A DNA stretch of 64,000 bases, taken from positions 2,170,001 to 2,234,000 of the forward strand of contig NZ_CP054020.1 of NCBI RefSeq assembly GCF_013282625.1, given 5' to 3'. Origin of the DNA: Thiomicrorhabdus xiamenensis (GTDB lineage: Bacteria; Pseudomonadota; Gammaproteobacteria; Thiomicrospirales; Thiomicrospiraceae). The position numbers were made by a program, and so were the translations under genes. The stretch's first letter is position 1; each line of letters begins with the position of its first letter. Positions 45,946-53,644 of this stretch are shown piece by piece. Under the pieces are notes generated by a model. That model saw only the letters and a list, made by a program, of their open reading frames with translations. It was not told the origin of the DNA and searched no databases.

Positions 45946-46179
45946 TTACTTTTTATAAAGAAAAGACACTGTAGAACTATTATTGTAATTCTGTGTATAT
46001 GTTGTATTTATCTGTATTTTTGCATGTCTACTGACATTCCGAATAGTAGTAAAAAATTCATTTACACTCTCATCTTCATCTAAGATTCGGGACTTTTTCA
46101 AAAGGCGAATACGTTCTTCATGAGTGCGATTCTTTGCATTCTCTTGAACACGCTTTGTAAGTTCTGCAATGGATAGCAT
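45946..46179 (-). CDS. Small protein upstream of the ADP-ribosyltransferase-like gene, putative antitoxin
   Basis: A 77-residue protein starting MLSIAELTKRVQENAKNRT with a strong ribosome site (GGGGG, about 8-9 bp upstream). The first 50 residues are helical and charged; the rest is Thr/Asn-rich (YTQNYNNSSTVSF). No family recognised. It precedes the ADP-ribosyltransferase-like gene by 20 bp on the same strand. The size, order and stronger start fit an antitoxin-toxin pair, but this rests on arrangement alone. Confidence 0.6.
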   Translation of the reverse strand: MLSIAELTKRVQENAKNRTHEERIRLLKKSRILDEDESVNEFFTTIRNVSRHAKIQINTTYTQNYNNSSTVSFLYKK

Positions 46180-46358
46180 TTAACGCCCCCTTACTAGTTA
46201 AAAGCTTTAATAAACTATATTACACACGATAAGACTCTATTAGACAAGAATTAAACCTGTATTAAGTCTTACCATAGCTACTAAACAAACATACTCGGGG
46301 GCGTTATAAAACGGTTATTCAACGACTACACGCCATTAGTGTACTTATCAATCCTTTT

Positions 46359-46440
46359 AACAAAAACAAGGCCGTTAATAAAGGCGGGGCGGCCTATCTT
46401 AATTTAACATAACGTACCACTCTATTAAAAACGCGCTATT
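46359..46440. repeat. Direct repeat block, right copy, flanking the cargo module
   Basis: Shares AACAAAAAC, GGCGGGGCG and AATTTAACATAACGTA (46401-46416) with 44781-44860 in the same orientation. It includes a minus-strand hairpin (AGGCCG/CGGCCT, then TTGTTTTTG) that has no gene upstream to terminate. Confidence 0.7.
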
Positions 46441-46443
46441 TTA

Positions 46444-46573
46444 TTATCAAAATTCCAGAAAGTTCCCACCGTTCCCACCACGGAAAATTTAGGGGGAACC
46501 GCTACAAGCCCCGCCACGTCTGCCGGTTCCCACCATTCCCACCGTTCCCACCAAAAAACGGGGTATTACAAAA
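46444..46573. repeat. 130-bp iteron/hairpin block, right copy (candidate ori or crr)
   Basis: Inverted copy of 37358-37487: on the minus strand three GGTGGGAA iterons, the GGGAACCG…CGGTTCCC hairpin, an AT step and two further GGTGGGAAC iterons. The inner hairpin stem is less perfect here than in the left copy. Confidence 0.85.
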
Positions 46574-46581
46574 CACAGGCA

Positions 46582-46606
46582 CAAAAAAGGGGCTAACTTG
46601 CGCCCC
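46582..46606 (-). terminator. Terminator of the integrase gene
   Basis: On the minus strand GGGGGCGCAAGTTAGCCCC then TTTTTTG, about 30 bp past the integrase stop. Confidence 0.8.
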
Positions 46607-46634
46607 CTATTGATAAACCTAGCTTATTAGACTG

Positions 46635-47882
46635 CTAACTTTTTAGCTTGCCATGTATTGGCACCACATCAGCACCGGCTTTAATGCTATCTAGGTGATC
46701 CGCCCAAACTTGCATCATTTTGATACGCTCAGCTAGGTACTCAGCCTTGTTATAGGTGCCACGTACTTTATTGCCCTCTTCATGGGCTAGCTGTTTCTCG
46801 ATATGGTCACGATTAAATCCCATTTCATTTAGCAAGGTGCTAGCGGTATGCCTAAAGCCGTGGGCGGTCTGTTTGCCGTTATAACCAAGGCGGTGCAAAC
46901 CGGCATTAAGACTCTGTTCACTGAATGACTTACTAAAGGTTCTAGGGCTTGGAAACACATAGCGGCTTTTCTCGCTGTAATCCTTGATACTCATAAGCAA
47001 CCGCTGAACCTGTTTACTCATTGGCACCACATGGGGGCGGCTCATTTTCATACGTTCGGCCGGTATGGTGATGATATCCGCGTAAAAATCCACATCAGCC
47101 CACTCTAGGCCCGCTAATTCATCCGGACGTAAAAAGATATAAGGCTGAACCAATAAAGCCGTTTTAACGCTTATATGACCCTTATAGTTTTCTAGGTCGT
47201 TTAATAGTTGGTGCAGGTCTTTGGTAGCGGTCAAAAATGCAAAGTTCTTTCTAACCGGTGCTTTAAAAATATCCGTAGGCAGATCACGAACCGGATTAAA
47301 CGCACAATGGCCCATACCTACCCCATATTGCAGAATAGCGTTAGCGAACTGCTTAACCTTGCGCAAGGTTTCCAGTTTGCCGGTGGCCTCAATCGCTTTA
47401 AAGGCATCGCGGGCAATTTCGGGGGTGATCTCTTCTAATGGATAGTTACCAAGGTTCGGCAGTAAATTACCCTCGATGCGTTCGCGGTTCTTTTTAGCCG
47501 TGTAGTAGGTCCACGATTCCGACTTGTAGAGGTGCCATTCTTCAAACAGTTCTTTAAAGGTCATACGACTGGCTAAGCGCTCTTTCTCTTGCTCAGCGGC
47601 TTTAACTTCCTGCTTAGCGGCTTGTTTCTGTTCGTTAGGGTCAATGCCACGGGCTAAGAGTTCTTTTGCTTGGTCGCGTTCCATTCTGGCAAGCGCCAAA
47701 CCGACCGCGGGATATTCACCAATAGTAAAGACTTGCTCTTTCTTGGTCAGGGGGTGACGGTAGCGGAACCGGAAAAACTTAGCACCGGATTTACGCACCT
47801 CTAAATATAAGCCTTGGCTGTCAGTTTCCTTGTAGACCTTATCAGCCGGTTTTAGTCTCTTGATTCTGGTATCAGTAAGCAT
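46635..47882 (-). CDS. P4-type tyrosine integrase
   Basis: A 415-residue site-specific recombinase. The N-terminal arm-binding domain is of the DUF4102 type (LTDTRIKRLKPADKVYKETD, GLYLEVRKSGAKFFRFRYR). The catalytic domain shows Arg in YIFLRPDELAGLEW, HGFRHTASTLLNEMGF with His-x-x-Arg, and QLAHEEGNKVRGTYN with His and the nucleophile Tyr. The family usually has TRPGEL at the first site; LRPDEL here is a mild variant. It lies 244 bp from the tRNA-Met gene used as attachment site. Confidence 0.95.
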   Translation of the reverse strand: MLTDTRIKRLKPADKVYKETDSQGLYLEVRKSGAKFFRFRYRHPLTKKEQVFTIGEYPAVGLALARMERDQAKELLARGIDPNEQKQAAKQEVKAAEQEKERLASRMTFKELFEEWHLYKSESWTYYTAKKNRERIEGNLLPNLGNYPLEEITPEIARDAFKAIEATGKLETLRKVKQFANAILQYGVGMGHCAFNPVRDLPTDIFKAPVRKNFAFLTATKDLHQLLNDLENYKGHISVKTALLVQPYIFLRPDELAGLEWADVDFYADIITIPAERMKMSRPHVVPMSKQVQRLLMSIKDYSEKSRYVFPSPRTFSKSFSEQSLNAGLHRLGYNGKQTAHGFRHTASTLLNEMGFNRDHIEKQLAHEEGNKVRGTYNKAEYLAERIKMMQVWADHLDSIKAGADVVPIHGKLKS

Positions 47883-47985
47883 CGGCTCCCCCTTTGTTCT
47901 GATTTGCTTATAGCGTTTTGAACGGGTAACGATAAAACGACAAAAGCGGGTAACACCTAGAAGAAAAAACGGATAACGCTAAGTG

Positions 47986-48012
47986 TTACCCTCAATATTA
48001 CCCGCTTTTTTC
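47986..48012. repeat. 27-bp direct repeat, right copy
   Basis: Identical to 36308-36334, same orientation. Here it is part of a larger palindrome with AAAAGCGGGTAACA at 47943-47956. Confidence 0.8.
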
Positions 48013-48093
48013 GGAGCTTGCACGATTCAGAATAGACCGTAAAATACAGCAATAGACGCTAAGTTATTGATTTTACGTTCTTACAGACACAAA

Positions 48094-48115
48094 AAAGCCC
48101 GTGCTAGACGGGCTA
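48094..48115 (-). terminator. Element-supplied terminator after tRNA-Met
   Basis: On the minus strand AGCCCGT-CTAGC-ACGGGCT then TTTTTTGTG, starting 12 bp past the tRNA 3' end. It replaces the original terminator at 36204-36237 and separates the tRNA transcript from the integrase gene. Confidence 0.82.
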
Positions 48116-48121
48116 ATTTAT

Positions 48122-48140
48122 AAATATGGTGGCTACACCG
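48122..48140. repeat. Right attachment site repeat, within the tRNA-Met 3' end
   Basis: AAATATGGTGGCTACACCG, identical to 36239-36257. Confidence 0.92.
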
Positions 48141-48203
48141 AGATTCGAACTTGGGACCCCATCATTATGAGTGATGTGCTCTAACCAGCTGAGCTATGTA
48201 GCC
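48127..48203 (-). tRNA. tRNA-Met (CAT), elongator
   Basis: 77 nt including an encoded CCA. The acceptor stem GGCTACA pairs with TGTAGCC; the anticodon loop CTCATAA gives CAT; the T-arm has GTTCGAATC. The sequence resembles E. coli elongator tRNA-Met (metT), not initiator. The gene is intact and is the integration site of the element. Confidence 0.95.
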
Positions 48204-48442
48204 ATAAATGTGGTGCGTATTATAAAGACTGGCGACCAGCTGTCAACCCAATTTTTAGAAAATTTTAAATAAAGCGGATTATTTTTTTCCAACCCTACTC
48301 TACACGACAAAACGAGGGGATCAGGCAATCCATTCGAGCTCCAATTCCATTCATTCACACGCCCCTCCCTGCCAGTATCACGCGCAAAACATCACCGTTT
48401 ACAGCCACGTCAGCTTAACAACTTTTAATAGCAATTGATTAA

Positions 48443-48497
48443 TTGGGATTATTTTCCCAAATATATTGATTTTATATTTAATGGGAATATAATCCCA
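48443..48497 (+). promoter_or_regulatory. Promoter and paired operator palindromes of the DUF6502 gene
   Basis: TTGATT (48466-48471), 16 bp, TATAAT (48488-48493) form a good sigma-70 promoter. Two palindromes, TTGGGATTATTTTCCCAA (48443-48460) and TGGGAATATAATCCCA (48482-48497), share GGGA…TCCC half-sites; the second contains the -10. The start codon is only 8 bp after the -10, so the mRNA is probably leaderless. Confidence 0.72.
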
Positions 48498-48501
48498 AAA
48501 C

Positions 48502-49335
48502 ATGAAAGAGAAAACACTGAACACCATCAATCGCAATATCACCAAACTATTGCGTCCATTGGTTCGAATCCTGATTCGCCAAGGCATTCCATCGTCACAC
48601 CTGGAATCCCTGGTAAGAAAGGCGTATGTTGACGAATCTTTTGCTCTGAACGAAGCAAAAGGCGGCAAAACAACCGTCAGCAGCGTCGCCGCTCAAACCG
48701 GACTATCCCGAAAAGAAGTTAAACGACTCAAAGAACTCCCGGAAAGCGATGCTCAACGGCAACAACAGAAATACAACCGTGCAACCCGGGTTCTTAGCGC
48801 ATGGGTTCATCACGATGCCTTTATCGATCAAGACGGAAAACCTCTTCCACTGAATTTATCCGATAAAGAACCGAGCTTTGCACAACTGATTAAAAAATTC
48901 AGCGGAGACATCACGGTTAAAGCGATGCTTGACCAGCTGACTTCTGCCGGCTGTATTCGAGTCGAAAACGATCAAGCCTATCTGCTTAAGGTGTCTTACC
49001 TGCCTGCAAACGACCAAGAAGAACTCATCAAAATTCTCGGGGCCGATACCGCTGAGTTGCTCGACACCATCGACCACAACATAAACACTGCGCTCTCGGA
49101 AGATAAGCGCTACCAGAGAAAAGTTTCCACCAAACATCTGGATGTTAAACACCTGCAAGCGTTCAAGGAATTGAGCTCAGAACAGGCCCAGTCTTTACTG
49201 CTCTCCTTGGATAAATGGTTATCCGAGCACGAAGCCGAGGAACCAGAAAACGGATGCTATGTCAGCTTAGGCATCTACTTTTACGAATCGACAAATGAAT
49301 TGAAAAAAGGAGACGCAAATGACATCTCTAATTAA
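48502..49335 (+). CDS. DUF6502 family protein, probable transcriptional regulator
   Basis: A 277-residue protein of the DUF6502 type, which contains an N-terminal helix-turn-helix: LLRPLVRILIRQGIPSSHLE, then VSSVAAQTGLSRKEVKRLKE. Such proteins commonly sit upstream of DUF5666 lipoprotein genes, as here, where the next gene overlaps by 17 bp. The two operator-like palindromes over its own promoter suggest autoregulation. The ligand or signal is unknown. No Shine-Dalgarno site precedes the ATG. The C-terminus ends with GCYVSLGIYFYE, conserved in the family as far as I recall. Confidence 0.8.
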   Translation: MKEKTLNTINRNITKLLRPLVRILIRQGIPSSHLESLVRKAYVDESFALNEAKGGKTTVSSVAAQTGLSRKEVKRLKELPESDAQRQQQKYNRATRVLSAWVHHDAFIDQDGKPLPLNLSDKEPSFAQLIKKFSGDITVKAMLDQLTSAGCIRVENDQAYLLKVSYLPANDQEELIKILGADTAELLDTIDHNINTALSEDKRYQRKVSTKHLDVKHLQAFKELSSEQAQSLLLSLDKWLSEHEAEEPENGCYVSLGIYFYESTNELKKGDANDISN

Positions 49336-50827
49336 ACGCCATCGCCTCAAACTCACCACTCTAAGCGGCGCGCTCGCTCTGGCATTGACCGGGTGCGGCG
49401 GCGGGGGCACAGCAGGCATTGGCGGCACGGGCTACATTTCAACCGGAACCATTACCGGCTTCGGTAGCGTCATGGTCGGCGGCGTCAAATACGAAACGGA
49501 TAACGCAGTTTTCGAAGTCGATGGCAATACAGTTGATGCAACCCAGGACGATCTGAAAGTGGGGATGGTCGTGCGCGTCGAAGGGACGATTAATGACGAT
49601 GGAATCAGCGGGACGGCAACCAAAATTATCTTCGACGACGATCTACAAGGACCTATTGCCAATTTGGCGGTAGATCCAAATGACCCTGACATCACGACTT
49701 TCACCATTTACGGCACAACCGTTATCGTCAAACGAACTCGCACAGAATTCGATGATGCCTTGACCTATGCCACTCTGGCAAACGACATCCCGGTAGAAGT
49801 CAGCGGCTACTACAATGCCGACGGCGCACTGGTTGCCACCTATATCGATGATAAAAATGATGCCGAAAGCGACAGCAACGAATTCAAAATCAAAGGGGAA
49901 ATCACAGCTCTTGATACAGACAACGGCACTTTTGTCATCAACGGACAACAGATTCAGTACACCGATCAAACCGATCTGGACGACGACATTAGCGCTCTGG
50001 CAAACGGCCTGACTGTTGAAGTCGAAGGACTAATCGATGGCACATCCGGTGCGCTTATCGCATCTGAAATTGAGTTTGAAAGCCCTGATGATTACTTGCA
50101 AGGCGCATCCGACGACGATGAGTTTGAACTTGAAGGCTACATTGAGAATTTCGACGGCACCAACTCAACCTTCACTTTACACGGCATTACGGTTGACTTT
50201 ACCGGCGTGGAAATCGAATCCGACTTTATCTCGCTGGCTGACAACGTCTGGGTGAATGTCGAAGGCTTCCTGCAAGACGGAGCCTTAATCGCCACGGAAA
50301 TCGACCTGCGCGACTCAGAAATCGACTTGGACGGAACCGTTAAATCGACAGACCTTGATGCAAACGGCGTTGGCAGCTTCGTGCTTACCGTAGCTGGCTC
50401 GGATTTAACCATCTATACCGGCTATGCGACCTCTTTTGATGATAGTGACGACCACATTGATAACCGCCAGTTGACTGTCGGCGAGTTTATCGAAGTCGAC
50501 GCCTATCGCACTGCCGACGGCGAACTCTTTGCACTGGAAATCGAACGCGACGATGAAGGCAGTAGCTCCGACGATGGTTCCTATGAATTCCAGGGCATCT
50601 ATGAAGGAACGGTTGACTCCGAAATTACGGTTTCAGGCGTCACCTTCACAATCGACACCAGCGGAACCAATACGCTGTTTGAGAACGACGAGCTCAGTGG
50701 CCCGCAGAGTCTTAGCGAACTGCTCAGCTACGACACGACAACTCAACCGAAACTGCTGCTGGATCTTGACTATGATAGTAACGGATTTGTTAGCAAGATC
50801 GATGTCGAAGATACTGAGGACAACTAA
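49319..50827 (+). CDS. DUF5666-repeat lipoprotein
   Basis: A 502-residue exported protein. The signal peptide ends in a lipobox (ALALTGCGGGG), followed by a Gly-rich linker. The rest is built from about five DUF5666 beta units of 70-80 residues, each with a pattern like IxxFDxxxxxFxxxGxxVxxxxxT and VxVEGxxxxGxLxAxxIE, for example GSVMVGGVKYETDNAVFEV and GLTVEVEGLIDGTSGALIA. It is very acidic (many Asp/Glu), which suggests cation binding or surface exposure. The start overlaps the DUF6502 gene, so expression is coupled. The function of DUF5666 is not established. Confidence 0.85.
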   Translation: MTSLIKRHRLKLTTLSGALALALTGCGGGGTAGIGGTGYISTGTITGFGSVMVGGVKYETDNAVFEVDGNTVDATQDDLKVGMVVRVEGTINDDGISGTATKIIFDDDLQGPIANLAVDPNDPDITTFTIYGTTVIVKRTRTEFDDALTYATLANDIPVEVSGYYNADGALVATYIDDKNDAESDSNEFKIKGEITALDTDNGTFVINGQQIQYTDQTDLDDDISALANGLTVEVEGLIDGTSGALIASEIEFESPDDYLQGASDDDEFELEGYIENFDGTNSTFTLHGITVDFTGVEIESDFISLADNVWVNVEGFLQDGALIATEIDLRDSEIDLDGTVKSTDLDANGVGSFVLTVAGSDLTIYTGYATSFDDSDDHIDNRQLTVGEFIEVDAYRTADGELFALEIERDDEGSSSDDGSYEFQGIYEGTVDSEITVSGVTFTIDTSGTNTLFENDELSGPQSLSELLSYDTTTQPKLLLDLDYDSNGFVSKIDVEDTEDN

Positions 50828-50887
50828 GCAGTCGTCCGCAATACGGAATGGCCCGACACACAGTTGGGCACATCTCATTACTGCAAT

Positions 50888-50917
50888 AAAAAAGGGAGCC
50901 TATCGCTCCCTTTTTTA
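50888..50917 (+). terminator. Rho-independent terminator after the DUF5666 gene
   Basis: GGGAGC-CTATC-GCTCCC flanked by an A-run and TTTTTT, about 60 bp past the stop. It could also work toward the minus strand. Confidence 0.9.
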
Positions 50918-51090
50918 TTATCGAGACAAGGAAATCCACTCTTCCCGAATAAAACCCTTATAACAACAAAACGGCCAAACCGCAGTCGATTAAAACGCTA
51001 TCCACCTAGTTGCAGATTCCCGTTTAACCTTTATGCCGTTTGACCGTTTAAAATGCTGATCAATTCCGTAATCAGACGATGCTACTGCGC

Positions 51091-52182
51091 TTAGACATTG
51101 AAACGGAAATGCATCACATCACCGTCCTGAACAATGTACTCTTTCCCTTCCAAACGCTGCTTACCGGCCGCTTTCGCTCCGGCATCCCCTTTACAGGCAA
51201 CGAAATCTTCATAGGAGGTCACTTCGGCACGAATGAAGCCTTTTTCAAAGTCGGTATGAATCACACCAGCCGCCTGCGGCGCGGTTGCGCCCTTCTTAAC
51301 CGTCCAAGCACGAACTTCTTTAACACCGGCCGTGAAATATGTCTGCAGACCAAGAAGATCGTAGGCAGCACGGATAACACGGTTCAAGCCCGGCTCTTCC
51401 TGTCCCATCTCTTCCAGGAAATCCGCTTTATCTTCGTCGTCCAACTCGGCGATTTCCGCTTCAATCGCGGCACAAACCGGCACCACGACCGCGCCTTGCG
51501 ATTCGGCAATTTCGCGCACTTTATCCAGAAGAGGATTATTTTCAAAACCATCTTCATTGACATTGGCGATATACATCATCGGCTTAATGGTCAGAAGCTG
51601 AAGATCACGCAACAGTAGCTTTTCGTCGTCAGTTAGTTCAACCAAACGAATCAACTTACCGTCTTTGATTTCATCCAGAACACGCTCATACAGAGCTTGA
51701 CGGGCTTGCGCTTCTTTATTACCGCTCTTACCTAGCTTTGCTTGTCGTTGTGCATTTTTTTCCAGCGATTCCGAGTCAGCCAGAACCAGCTCCATATTGA
51801 TAATTTCAATATCGCTCACCGGATCCACCTGACCCGCCACATGCACGATATCGTCGTTTTCAAAACAGCGAACAACCTGCACGATTGCATCGGTTTCACG
51901 GATATTCTGCAGGAACTTATTCCCCAGACCTTCACCTTTTGAAGCACCTTCTACCAAACCGGCAATATCCATGAAATCCACCGTTGCCGACAGTACGCGC
52001 TCCGGCTTAACGATTTCCGCCAACGCATCTTCACGAGGATCTGGAACCGCCACAACACCAACATTTGGATCGATGGTACAGAACGGATAGTTTGCAGACT
52101 CGATTCCCGCATTCGTCAAAGCATTGAACAGAGTGGATTTACCAACATTCGGCAAACCAACAATACCGCATTTAATTGCCAT
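51091..52182 (-). CDS. ychF: Ribosome-binding ATPase YchF
   Basis: Obg-family P-loop protein that prefers ATP and binds ribosomes. The 363-residue protein has G1 [14 protein letters not shown] at residue 8, [17 protein letters not shown] (G3), YIANVNEDG (the changed NxxE G4 motif that sets ATP specificity) and a C-terminal TGS domain ending [16 protein letters not shown]. Length is exact. It follows pth by 42 bp in the rplY–pth–ychF run. Confidence 0.97.
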   Translation of the reverse strand: MAIKCGIVGLPNVGKSTLFNALTNAGIESANYPFCTIDPNVGVVAVPDPREDALAEIVKPERVLSATVDFMDIAGLVEGASKGEGLGNKFLQNIRETDAIVQVVRCFENDDIVHVAGQVDPVSDIEIINMELVLADSESLEKNAQRQAKLGKSGNKEAQARQALYERVLDEIKDGKLIRLVELTDDEKLLLRDLQLLTIKPMMYIANVNEDGFENNPLLDKVREIAESQGAVVVPVCAAIEAEIAELDDEDKADFLEEMGQEEPGLNRVIRAAYDLLGLQTYFTAGVKEVRAWTVKKGATAPQAAGVIHTDFEKGFIRAEVTSYEDFVACKGDAGAKAAGKQRLEGKEYIVQDGDVMHFRFNV

Positions 52183-52224
52183 GGAAGTCTCCTCGTGGGC
52201 AGATAGGGATAAGTAAAAAGTAGA

Positions 52225-52800
52225 TTAGGATTTGGTGTGCAGCGTCATCATCGCTTTTTCAAGCTGACCATTTACCAGCTCAGGCACAACTTTCGAGGCT
52301 GCATAACTGGCGTCATCAATCAGCTGTCGATCGCTTTTGGAAGGTGCCTTAAGAACATAATCGACAACCTGGTCACGATGACCCGGATGACCGATTCCCA
52401 GGCGTAGTCGAAGGAACTCCTTGCCCATTGCAGCAATCGTATCGCGCAGACCGTTATGCCCGCCGTGACCGCCGGCTTTCTTCAACTTCGCCGTACCTGG
52501 CGGCAGGTCCAGTTCATCATGCACAACCAGAATCGATTCGACCGGAATCTTATAGAATTTGGCCAGAGCCGAAATCGACTGGCCGCTGCGATTCATAAAC
52601 GTAGCGGGCTTTAGAAGCCAGAAATCCAAACCGTTGGACTGGACTCGCGCCGCTTCACCAAGAAATTTGGTCTCTGGACGAAATACCACACCGTACTGAC
52701 GTGCTACTTCGTCCACAAACCAAAAACCAGCGTTATGTCGGGTTAAATCATATTTGTCGCCCGGATTACCCAAACCGACAATTAATTTAATCTGTGACAT
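52225..52800 (-). CDS. pth: Peptidyl-tRNA hydrolase
   Basis: Recycles peptidyl-tRNAs released from ribosomes. The 191-residue protein has VGLGNPGDKYDLTRHNAGFW with the catalytic His, KPATFMNRSGQS, VVHDELDLPPG with the catalytic Asp, and GGHGGHNGLRD. Normal length. It is in the conserved order rplY–pth–ychF. Confidence 0.97.
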   Translation of the reverse strand: MSQIKLIVGLGNPGDKYDLTRHNAGFWFVDEVARQYGVVFRPETKFLGEAARVQSNGLDFWLLKPATFMNRSGQSISALAKFYKIPVESILVVHDELDLPPGTAKLKKAGGHGGHNGLRDTIAAMGKEFLRLRLGIGHPGHRDQVVDYVLKAPSKSDRQLIDDASYAASKVVPELVNGQLEKAMMTLHTKS

Positions 52801-52835
52801 AAGCGCTGGCTCTCGATCTAAAGGTTAAGGGTTAA

Positions 52836-53423
52836 TTAACCTTTACGCTTAGGCTTACCGATGTTTACAACTGCTTGGTCGTAGTCAGTGTTGCCGTGAG
52901 TCAATGCAGTCAGGATAACACCTTCAGGCATGTTCAACTCAGATAGACGCATGCTGGTACCGGCTTCCATTTTAGAAACGTCAACTTCGATTGACGCTGG
53001 AAGGTCTTTCGCCAAACAACGTACTTCAACAGTAGGCTGTAGGAAAGACATAAGGCCACCCATTTTCACACCAGGAGCAGCTGCTTTACCGTTGAAGTTA
53101 AGCGGAACTTTCTTAGTGATCATCTTGTTATCAGACGCACGCTGAAGGTCCATGTGCGCAACATCGTTAGTAGCAGGATGACGCTGGATGTCTTTTACGA
53201 CAACCTGCTCTGCATCACCACCTTGAACATCAACAGTAACAACTGTGTTGAACAGGTCTACGTTTTCAAAAACGTGTGCAATGAAGTTAGCGTCGAAAGC
53301 AATTGAAGTTGCTGCCTTGTCACCACCGTAGATGATCGCTGGAACCTTACCAGCTTTACGAAGGCGGCGGCTCGCACCTTTCCCTTCTTCAGAGCGAATT
53401 TCTGCAGTCCAATTTTGGCTCAT
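52836..53423 (-). CDS. rplY: 50S ribosomal protein bL25 (CTC form)
   Basis: 5S rRNA-binding protein. At 195 residues it is the two-domain CTC/TL5 form: an L25 domain (KGASRRLRKAGKVPAIIYGG…, about 1-95) and a C-terminal beta domain (VEVRCLAKDLPASIEVDVS). E. coli has only the first domain (94 residues). It starts the rplY–pth–ychF run. Confidence 0.95.
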   Translation of the reverse strand: MSQNWTAEIRSEEGKGASRRLRKAGKVPAIIYGGDKAATSIAFDANFIAHVFENVDLFNTVVTVDVQGGDAEQVVVKDIQRHPATNDVAHMDLQRASDNKMITKKVPLNFNGKAAAPGVKMGGLMSFLQPTVEVRCLAKDLPASIEVDVSKMEAGTSMRLSELNMPEGVILTALTHGNTDYDQAVVNIGKPKRKG

Positions 53424-53597
53424 TGTTTTTTCTCCAATAGGATCAAGATCATAAAGATCGGATCAATTAACAAAACTCATGTTCGCGACCAAACACAAGC
53501 AAAGCGCGGATTATACTAAAAACGGCAGAAATTTCCACAGATTTTTCAACACCTTGCCGCATTTCCAGGCAAATAATTTATTTTGCGATTGCCGAAA

Positions 53598-53626
53598 AAC
53601 AAAAAAGCGCCTATTAAGGCGCTTTT
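53598..53626 (-). terminator. Terminator of prs
   Basis: AAAAGCGCC paired with GGCGCTTTT; on the minus strand the stem is followed by a T-run. It lies about 20 bp past the prs stop and separates prs from rplY. Confidence 0.88.
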
Positions 53627-53644
53627 CACGGGATGCGGATACGA

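Larger units (their letters stand above)
46180..46634. other. Intergenic region with repeat block, iteron block and integrase terminator
   Basis: 455 bp with no gene. From left: promoter region of the putative antitoxin, the right copy of the cargo-flanking repeat with its own hairpin, the 130-bp iteron block, and the integrase terminator at 46582-46606. Confidence 0.6.
47883..48126. promoter_or_regulatory. Integrase upstream region with GGGTAAC repeats
   Basis: Between the integrase start and the tRNA lie several GGGTAAC-type units (about 47926, 47948, inverted at 47985 and 47997), the 27-bp repeat at 47986-48012, and the new tRNA terminator. Likely integrase binding sites and the int promoter. 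Confidence 0.5.
36239..48140. mobile_element. P4-like integrative element in tRNA-Met, 11.9 kb
   Basis: Bounded by a 19-bp direct repeat (AAATATGGTGGCTACACCG) of the tRNA-Met 3' end at 36239-36257 and 48122-48140. It carries a P4-type tyrosine integrase next to the intact tRNA, an AlpA-type regulator, a Toprim/PriCT primase and a DUF927 helicase-like ATPase, but no capsid, tail, terminase, relaxase or type IV secretion genes. This is the profile of a satellite or plasmid-like integrative element that replicates itself and borrows transfer from a helper. All its called genes are on the minus strand. Confidence 0.9.
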
